Of a stretch of DNA of 11,561 nt, positions 1-5,085 are shown in pieces; position 1 is the stretch's first letter; each line of letters begins with the position of its first letter. The position numbers and the translations under genes are program-made. The DNA is from Fimbriimonadales bacterium (GTDB lineage: Bacteria; Armatimonadota; Fimbriimonadia; Fimbriimonadales; GBS-DC), in contig JAOAFW010000421.1 in the NCBI GenBank assembly GCA_026416065.1, forward strand, positions 1 through 11,561, read 5' to 3'. The notes below the pieces were generated by a model. It was not told the DNA's origin and made no database searches. It saw only the letters and a program-made list of their open reading frames with translations.

Positions 1-592
1 GTCCCACACATGAGCCGATGATGTAATGCGTTGTGCGCACATTCGTTACCCAGTCGCGAATCGCCTCGCTGGTGGCGTCTTTCAGCGTCGCCGTGCCGCT
101 CTCCACAGGAACCACCTTCGCCCCCAGCAGGTTCATCCGAAACACATTCAGTGCCTGTCGGCGCATATCCTCCGCGCCCATATACACCTCGCACTGTAGC
201 CCCAGCAGCGCGCACGCGGTCGCCGTCGCCACGCCGTGTTGCCCTGCGCCCGTCTCGGCGATAATACGCTGCTTGCCCATGCGCTTGGCTAATATCGCCT
301 GCCCCAGCGCGTTATTGATTTTGTGCGCCCCCGTGTGGCACAAATCCTCGCGCTTGATGTACACCTGCCTGCCCACCGCTGCGCTCAGGTTCGCCGCGAA
401 GTAAAGCGGCGTCGGGCGTCCCGCGAAGGTAATCAGATAGTAGTTCAGCTCGCGCTGGAAGTCAGCATCGTCTTTGAAGTGCAGGTAGGCGTCAGTCAGC
501 TCGTCGAGCGCAGGGATGAGCGTTTCAGGCACATAGCGTCCACCAAAGCGACCGAAGTAACCCTTCTCGTCGGGCGCAGTGTAAGCAGGCAT
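1..592 (-). CDS. trpB: Tryptophan synthase beta chain (N-terminal half, cut by window edge)
   Basis: TrpB is the PLP-dependent subunit that condenses indole with L-serine to give tryptophan, in complex with TrpA in the cytoplasm. The first 197 codons are visible and the gene runs off the left edge; the family is usually about 400 residues. The reading starts with ATG at 592-590 and gives the typical N-terminus (GYFGRFGGRYVPETLIPAL, residues 11-29). The cofactor motif HTGAHKINN is present with the Schiff-base lysine at residue 91, and AETGAGQHG follows with the catalytic glutamate at residue 114. The visible part ends at IIGSCVG, just before the expected phosphate-binding continuation. No frame break is seen. 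No strong ribosome-binding site precedes the ATG. The first 97 bases overlap, in another frame, the 3' end of the upstream membrane-protein gene, so the two are probably co-transcribed and translationally coupled. Identification is secure; the overlap is odd. Confidence 0.96.
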   Translation of the reverse strand, partial: MPAYTAPDEKGYFGRFGGRYVPETLIPALDELTDAYLHFKDDADFQRELNYYLITFAGRPTPLYFAANLSAAVGRQVYIKREDLCHTGAHKINNALGQAILAKRMGKQRIIAETGAGQHGVATATACALLGLQCEVYMGAEDMRRQALNVFRMNLLGAKVVPVESGTATLKDATSEAIRDWVTNVRTTHYIIGSCVG

Positions 593-2016
593 AGCAGAAG
601 TATACCCGCCCAGAGCGCACGGAAGGCGGTGGGCAGGTAGTAGTAGTGCGTCAGAGGCAGCACGGGCATCGCGGGCGCATACGCCAGCAGCGCGCCGAGC
701 CAACCGAGCCAGCCCGCCCGCAGCCCCACACGCAACGCCCCCAGATACGCCGCCAACCCCAGCAGCCCCATCCAGAACGGAGGCATCAGCAGGTTGAATG
801 GCGCAGTGCGAGCCACATCCATCTGCGTGATTGCCTCGCGCCCGGTGGGGATAAGCCAGTAGAGCGTGGTTTCTGGCATGATTCTGAAGCGTTTGAGGCG
901 CTGCTGGTGATACTGCGTTTGCGTGGGGATGTTCGCCCGATAGAAGGCGAGGTAGGGCAGCAGGAACAGCACGCAGAGGAGAGGGAGGAGTAGGAAACGA
1001 TGCTTGCCCTCACCCCCCTGCCCCCTCTCCCACGCGGTGGGAGAGGGGGAGTCGGCTCCCCTCTCCCGCGCGGCGGGAGAGGGGTCGGGGGTGAGGGCAT
1101 GCGTTTCACCACCGGCATCCCCTTGCGCAAACAACGCGATGGGCGTGAGCACGTCTGCATCTGACCTCACCCCCCTGTCCCACGCCGTGAGGGAGAGGGC
1201 TGGAAAGCGAGGGCGCGCCGCAACCCACCCCGCCAACCCCATCAGGATCGGCAACACGACCGCCTGCTCATAGCTCATCAGCGCGCCCACAAAGCCCAAA
1301 AGCCCCGTCACCGCCCAGCGCACCTTGCCCGTGCGGGCGTACAGGCAGGTTCCTGTCAGCGCAATCAGTGCGCACAGTGTCATCAGCGTCGCCGTGCGCC
1401 CCGGTATCCAGCCAACGGCACGATAGGCGAAGCCCTGCATGTGAATATCGGGTAGCGTGGGGATGAAGCGCAACTCCACAATTAGCGCGAACGCCACACA
1501 GCCCCATAGCATGCCTTGTCTCAGATTGCCCACACGCCAACCCCATAATATGCCCACAGCAAGCCCAATCCAACTCAGCCAGAACGGAGGCTCAGGCAAT
1601 AGCCCCGTCTGCCAGAAGGTGAAAATCAGCCCGCCAGCGAGCGCCAAATCGCGCCGCCCCGATAGCGCCCACCCAAACGCCACTACCAGCAAAGCGTTCA
1701 GCGTCGTCAGTGCGCCGTTCGTCCACTTCCACGCCAGCAGGTTCTCGCCCCAGAGCCTGTAGTCCAGTTGATACAGCACACTTGGCAGCGGACGATAGAA
1801 GCCGTTGCCCAGCACCCAGTCGCCCACAAACCACTTCCAAGCCGAGTTGGGCTGCTGCAGGCGTTGCAGGATAACACGCGTGTCCAAGTTCTCGAAACTC
1901 TCCTGCAAGCCGTCGTCGTAGTGCCAGTAGCCGACGGCAATCAGGTTCAGCAGCAGGATTAGCCCCAGCCCAATCAACCAGCCGCGCACAGAATACCGTT
2001 TCGCAGTGAGGTACAC
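496..2016 (-). CDS. Polytopic GT-C-type glycosyltransferase-like membrane protein with repeat insertion
   Basis: This 506-residue protein has about 11-12 hydrophobic segments, for example near residues 12-31, 102-118, 122-162, 168-186, 208-226, 232-268, 340-360, 405-430, 433-455 and 462-480. Several motifs resemble the GT-C superfamily of lipid-linked-sugar transferases (PMT/TMTC-like). They are acidic residues in the first extracytoplasmic loop (YDDG, 33-36), FYRPLPSVLYQLDYRLWG (73-90), WIPGR (203-207), SYEQAVVLP (248-256) and THYYYLPT (456-463). A role in transferring sugar to lipid or protein at the membrane is inferred from the fold only; substrate and catalytic base are unknown. Residues 273-338 are a hydrophilic, repeat-encoded insertion between two membrane segments. 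The start is GTG at 2016 with a close AGGGA upstream; no ATG is available nearby. The last 32 residues are read through the 5' end of trpB in another frame and probably are not conserved. Confidence 0.62.
   Translation of the reverse strand: MYLTAKRYSVRGWLIGLGLILLLNLIAVGYWHYDDGLQESFENLDTRVILQRLQQPNSAWKWFVGDWVLGNGFYRPLPSVLYQLDYRLWGENLLAWKWTNGALTTLNALLVVAFGWALSGRRDLALAGGLIFTFWQTGLLPEPPFWLSWIGLAVGILWGWRVGNLRQGMLWGCVAFALIVELRFIPTLPDIHMQGFAYRAVGWIPGRTATLMTLCALIALTGTCLYARTGKVRWAVTGLLGFVGALMSYEQAVVLPILMGLAGWVAARPRFPALSLTAWDRGVRSDADVLTPIALFAQGDAGGETHALTPDPSPAARERGADSPSPTAWERGQGGEGKHRFLLLPLLCVLFLLPYLAFYRANIPTQTQYHQQRLKRFRIMPETTLYWLIPTGREAITQMDVARTAPFNLLMPPFWMGLLGLAAYLGALRVGLRAGWLGWLGALLAYAPAMPVLPLTHYYYLPTAFRALWAGILLLCLLTLRPTRRVTSVALVDAMCLKRSSLRSTS
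1005..1099. repeat. Composite palindromic repeat inside the GT-C gene
   Basis: Outer arms of 13 bp (TGCCCTCACCCCC at 1005-1017 and its exact complement at 1087-1099) enclose two perfect hairpins. The first has 12-bp arms at 1021-1032 and 1038-1049 with a 5-base loop. The second has 12-bp arms at 1058-1069 and 1073-1084 with a 3-base loop. Both share the core CCCCTCTCCC...GGGAGAGGGG. Read on the minus strand in the gene's frame it gives peptides of the type DPSPAARERG and SPSPTAWERG without a stop. Similar GC-rich palindromes are dispersed in many environmental bacterial genomes, where they yield recurrent TPSPxxWERG-like peptides. That comparison is from general knowledge and was not searched here. 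Confidence 0.9.
1165..1200. repeat. Degenerate third copy of the palindromic repeat
   Basis: The stretch begins with the same outer-arm sequence (CCTCACCCCCCTG) as the composite element. It then has a decayed hairpin core, GTCCCACGCCGTGAGGGAGAGGG. In the gene's frame it gives ALSLTAWDRG, a worn version of the SPSPTAWERG peptide. About 65 bases without repeat character separate it from the composite element. Together the two span about 195 bp, or 65 codons, which keeps the host frame. Confidence 0.75.
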
Positions 2017-2026
2017 TTTCCCTGCT

Positions 2027-2716
2027 ATGCGAGGGATGAGCGTTGTGATGGCGTTGGCGTGTATGGCGTTGAGCTATGCGCAAATAGACAAAGCGGCGGA
2101 CGAATGGCTGCAGAAAAGTTTCCAGGCGTATGCACAACTGCAGAGCCTGCAGAGCAAGACGACGCTGACCGTGTCGATGGTCACGCCGCGCTATCCTGAA
2201 GGGACGCCGCTACAGAGATTTCTCTATGCATACACGGCGCAACCACCTGCGCGAATCAACCTGCTGGTGAAGGATATGAACACTCAGGGCGAGGGACGAC
2301 GCATCGTCAGCGACGGGCAGACCTTCAAGGCGGGTGAGGAGGCAAAACCCGTAGCCAACTCCGGCGCCGCACTGCTGGAGCACCTTACAGGAGCAGATGT
2401 CGTGCCCAGCTACGACCTTGTGTTCCTGCTTGGCGGCAAAAGCAGTCAGGAGAAGTTCCGCAAACAGATTACCCAACTTAAAGTCGCGGGCGAGACCGAG
2501 AAGCAAATTACACTAACGGGACGCATCAAGAACGAGCGCAGCAAAGAGGATGGGCTGGAAATCGTGATTGACAAGGAGACAGGGCTGATGCGCACGCTCA
2601 AAATCCGCTCAGAGGTGAAAATCGAGGAGAGTCCGGGCGCATTCGTGCTGCTAATGGAGTTCGAACCGACGCCGAATGTGTCCGTCTCAGAGCAGACCTG
2701 GAGTGCGAGAAACTGA
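2027..2716 (+). CDS. Exported LolA/DUF2092-like protein
   Basis: The product is 229 residues from the ATG at 2027. The N-terminus MRGMSVVMALACMALSYAQ is a typical signal peptide, with one arginine, a short hydrophobic core and a likely cut after SYA. The mature part has an amphipathic helix (about residues 20-45) followed by alternating beta-rich blocks. PARINLLVKDM and RRIVSDGQTFKAG match the pattern of the LolA-like half-barrel families (lipoprotein carriers and DUF2092), where a short helix is followed by strands carrying a (V)SDG(Q/K) turn. No lipobox cysteine or membrane anchor follows, so a soluble periplasmic protein that binds lipid or another hydrophobic ligand is inferred. An in-frame GTG at 2006 is possible but would place extra residues before the signal peptide and overlap the divergent gene. 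It lies 122 bp before another exported-protein gene on the same strand. Family assignment is from pattern only. Confidence 0.6.
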   Translation: MRGMSVVMALACMALSYAQIDKAADEWLQKSFQAYAQLQSLQSKTTLTVSMVTPRYPEGTPLQRFLYAYTAQPPARINLLVKDMNTQGEGRRIVSDGQTFKAGEEAKPVANSGAALLEHLTGADVVPSYDLVFLLGGKSSQEKFRKQITQLKVAGETEKQITLTGRIKNERSKEDGLEIVIDKETGLMRTLKIRSEVKIEESPGAFVLLMEFEPTPNVSVSEQTWSARN

Positions 2717-2720
2717 GCGG

Positions 2721-2748
2721 TTGACATCTTGAGAATCATCTGTTGAAT
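2721..2748 (+). promoter_or_regulatory. Candidate sigma-70 promoter for the STN-like gene
   Basis: A perfect -35 hexamer TTGACA (2721-2726) is followed after 16 bases by TTGAAT (2743-2748), which matches four of six positions of the -10 consensus. It starts five bases after the stop codon of the LolA-like gene. Transcription would start near 2755 and give a leader of about 80 bases before the ATG at 2838. The downstream gene may therefore be transcribed independently of its upstream neighbour. Confidence 0.45.
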
Positions 2749-2794
2749 AACGCCAAGGCAGTGTGGAGGACAGCGCGCATCGGCACTGCATTGC

Positions 2795-2826
2795 AGGAAT
2801 TGCCCGTCGAGGGTTGAAATTCCTCG
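2795..2826 (+). promoter_or_regulatory. Two competing hairpins just upstream of a ribosome-binding site
   Basis: AGGAATT (2795-2801) can pair with AATTCCT (2818-2824). Alternatively CGAGG (2808-2812) can pair with CCTCG (2822-2826). The two pairings share bases 2822-2824 and exclude each other. Both end a few bases before the GGGTGAG ribosome-binding site (2828-2834) of the gene starting at 2838. A translational switch is possible, but both stems are short and no known riboswitch class is recognised. Confidence 0.25.
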
Positions 2827-2837
2827 CGGGTGAGATT

Positions 2838-4973
2838 ATGTTGTGGAGATGGTTGTGTGTCGTAGTCGCGCTGCTTCATCTTAGCGTAGGGAGCGCGCAA
2901 AGTGCGAACCTTTCAGGCGACCCGCTGCTCCAGCGACGGATAACGGTGTGGCTCAAAATGGAGCCCCTGCGCGAGGCTCTTCAACAAGTGGGGAGGAAGA
3001 CCGGTATCTCCCTGCGCTGCCAGGACGCTATCGCGGGGGAGAAAGTCGCCATTTTCGTGGAAGACCGCCCTGCGCACGAGATTTTGATCCAGCTCGCCAA
3101 ACTGTTCCGCTACGAGTGGCGCAAACACGAAGATGGCGGCTATATCCTGTATATACCCGATGAAACGCGCTTGCAGGAAGAGAAACTCGCGAACGCCGCG
3201 CGTGAGGTGCGCCACCGCGCTCTCCGTGAGCTCGTTCGAGCCGCACGCGAAATACGGCAGCTGAGTCTGGAGCAGCGCGGAAAAGAGTGGAACGCCCTGT
3301 GGGAAAAACGCGATTCGCTTACTCCTGAGCAAGAAACACGACTCAGCGTACTATACGGTATGACCCCTACACGCCCGATGCGTCGAACGCCTGAAGACGA
3401 GTGGGTCGAGACCGATGAGCTTTTCTTCAGTGACCAGTACACGCTTTACCACTGTTTGGCGTCGCTGCCTGACCGTGCTGTCGATGCGCTTATAAACGGA
3501 CACACGATAGGTCTCAGTACGAAACCTGTACCAGGCGTGTTCGCGCTGGGGCGCGACGCCCTGCTGCCCAACTGGATGCGCGACCGAAAATGGTTTGAGA
3601 AGGAAACGGCATCCGAAGAGTCGAGCGACCGTTTCACCGAGCAAACTGCACCGTATAATCCCGAATTTGCTGGAGTGTGGCTCCGTGTTGGCTCGCGCCT
3701 GAACATGATAGAGTATCAACTGGTGAGCCTGTCTGCGTCCGAGTTCACCTACGACGGTCAAAGCAACACATCGCGCAGCCTAACGCGCCATGAATACGCG
3801 CTCGCCTTCAATGTGGTTCCCTACCTTTCCGATCAGCCGCTTTGGCGGTTCTGGACGGCATGGGCGATGTCTGAAGAGCAATTGCTGGAGGCGTTTCCCG
3901 AGCGCGTCCCCCCGCGCAACGACCGTCCCGCGCCGCGCTCGCCAGAGTATGTGAGCAGCGACGCCGTGCGCTCGCCTCAAGTGACAACGGTCGACGTGCT
4001 GGAGCAGATTGCGTGGGTAACGCGCCGCCCCGTCATCAGCGACGCTTTCCGATTCCGACGCCTCTACGGGGAGTCTGCCTACCAAACTGCGCCGCGTCCC
4101 GCTCTTGCTCGCCTTACGCGCTTCTGCTGGCTGCGCGTGGACGAGTCGGGCTACCTGTTAGTACGTCATCAACATTACTGGGCGCTGCGGAAGTACGAGC
4201 TGTCAGAAGCCTTACTGCGCCCACTGGAACAAAAATATGAACAGCAAGGCTGGCTCACATTGGACGACTACGTCGCGTTAGCGGGCAAACTCACCGAGGC
4301 GCAGGTGGAGTTTTTGATTCAGGGACGCCACTTCTTTATGCATCCGCTCACGCGATTCGAGTTCGAACCACTTATTGCCTGTTTGCCCGCGCTGCGTTTT
4401 CTGGCATCGCTGAACGCGGCGCAACGCCAGCAGCTCGCCTCAGGACAGTGGCTGCTCCGGCGCCGGCTCAATCCTACCCAGCAACGCCGCTTCAACGAAG
4501 CGCTGGGCGACCAGTTCCCGCCTGCCCAACAACTGTTTAGCGAACCTTTACCTGAAGACACCCTTGACGCGACGGAGGAACTTCTGAATCTCTACTACAC
4601 ACAATGGGGATATGAGTATTTTGGGGTTTCCGAAGACTCGGACTCCCAATTCGCCAATATGCCTCAGGAGCCAGCAGTGCGCCTGTTTATCGTTCCAGAA
4701 GAGCGCAGACCGTTCATCCAGACTGCTCATGGTTATATTAGCTCGTCATTTCACGGAGAGATTGACAAAGATTTGTATGAAATTATCCAGAATGTGTTGC
4801 AACGAGAGCCAGGTTCCCGCTTGATGGCGGCGCGCTTGCGGAGGGTGCAAATCGAGTTTACGACCGAACGTGGTGAATGGAAGAAGTACAACTTCGTGCT
4901 ATGGCGTTCCGAGCCGTACGTCCTACCCGAACCGAAGCCAGAGAAAGGTGAGGCGGAGCGGAGCAAGCCATAA
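2838..4973 (+). CDS. Exported protein with STN-like domain and possible second copy
   Basis: The product is 711 residues from the ATG at 2838, which has GGGTGAG 3 bases upstream. An in-frame GTG at 2763 would add 25 residues ahead of an obvious signal peptide (MLWRWLCVVVALLHLSVGSA, cut near residue 20). Residues about 34-107 follow the STN pattern of secretin and TonB-dependent receptor N-termini: a VWLKMEPLREAL start, TGISLRC, a VAIFVEDRPA strand-turn, LIQLAKLF, and a final GYILYIP. A similar block occurs at about 382-441 (VDVLEQIAWVTRRP, DAF, RPALARLTRF, GYLLVRH), suggesting a second, diverged copy. Charged helices fill residues 110-170. The remainder is unrecognised and rich in Arg, Glu and Pro, with no beta-barrel or secretin core and no C-terminal anchor. 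It is therefore probably a periplasmic or surface protein of unknown function, perhaps working with the preceding LolA-like protein. STN domains usually mediate contacts in transport or signalling complexes. Confidence 0.75.
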   Translation: MLWRWLCVVVALLHLSVGSAQSANLSGDPLLQRRITVWLKMEPLREALQQVGRKTGISLRCQDAIAGEKVAIFVEDRPAHEILIQLAKLFRYEWRKHEDGGYILYIPDETRLQEEKLANAAREVRHRALRELVRAAREIRQLSLEQRGKEWNALWEKRDSLTPEQETRLSVLYGMTPTRPMRRTPEDEWVETDELFFSDQYTLYHCLASLPDRAVDALINGHTIGLSTKPVPGVFALGRDALLPNWMRDRKWFEKETASEESSDRFTEQTAPYNPEFAGVWLRVGSRLNMIEYQLVSLSASEFTYDGQSNTSRSLTRHEYALAFNVVPYLSDQPLWRFWTAWAMSEEQLLEAFPERVPPRNDRPAPRSPEYVSSDAVRSPQVTTVDVLEQIAWVTRRPVISDAFRFRRLYGESAYQTAPRPALARLTRFCWLRVDESGYLLVRHQHYWALRKYELSEALLRPLEQKYEQQGWLTLDDYVALAGKLTEAQVEFLIQGRHFFMHPLTRFEFEPLIACLPALRFLASLNAAQRQQLASGQWLLRRRLNPTQQRRFNEALGDQFPPAQQLFSEPLPEDTLDATEELLNLYYTQWGYEYFGVSEDSDSQFANMPQEPAVRLFIVPEERRPFIQTAHGYISSSFHGEIDKDLYEIIQNVLQREPGSRLMAARLRRVQIEFTTERGEWKKYNFVLWRSEPYVLPEPKPEKGEAERSKP

Positions 4974-5022
4974 AGCTTGTTCGTTGCCGTTCAAATCTCT
5001 CTATCTGGTTAGGACAGAGTGC

Positions 5023-5069
5023 GGGAGTTTTCAGGGGGAGGGGGGGACTCTTCGCCTCGAGCGGGGCGA
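5023..5069. terminator. G-run cluster and short hairpin in the convergent gap (possible bidirectional terminator)
   Basis: The 112-bp gap between two convergent genes holds three G-runs: 5023-5025, 5034-5038 and 5040-5046. These are enough for a four-tract G-quadruplex on the plus strand. A 7-bp stem with one G-T pair follows (5052-5058 with 5063-5069, loop GAGC). No T-tract follows on either strand, so it is not a classical intrinsic terminator. Location and structure make a termination or pausing role plausible. Nothing else is recognised in the gap. Confidence 0.3.
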
Positions 5070-5085
5070 TAACCTTCAGTGCGCT

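Noticed and set aside
33..404. Plus-strand open frames of 77-123 codons at the left end
   Set aside because: They are antisense to trpB, which has an unmistakable conserved sequence on the minus strand.
1005..1200. The hairpin cluster as a transcription terminator or CRISPR array
   Set aside because: It lies in the middle of an open gene, has no T-tract, and the copies are adjacent palindromes without regular unique spacers.
2791..2830. Sequence resembling a CRISPR repeat (GGAATTGCCC...GGTTGAAATTCC)
   Set aside because: It occurs once only, with no spaced copies and no cas genes in the window.
2763..2837. Upstream GTG start of the STN-like gene
   Set aside because: It would put 25 residues before a normal signal peptide, while the ATG at 2838 has a well-placed ribosome-binding site.
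4989..5022. GTTCAAATCTC and GGTTAGGAC, which resemble tRNA T-loop and D-loop segments
   Set aside because: They are in the wrong order for a tRNA on this strand and no acceptor or anticodon stem can be formed around them.
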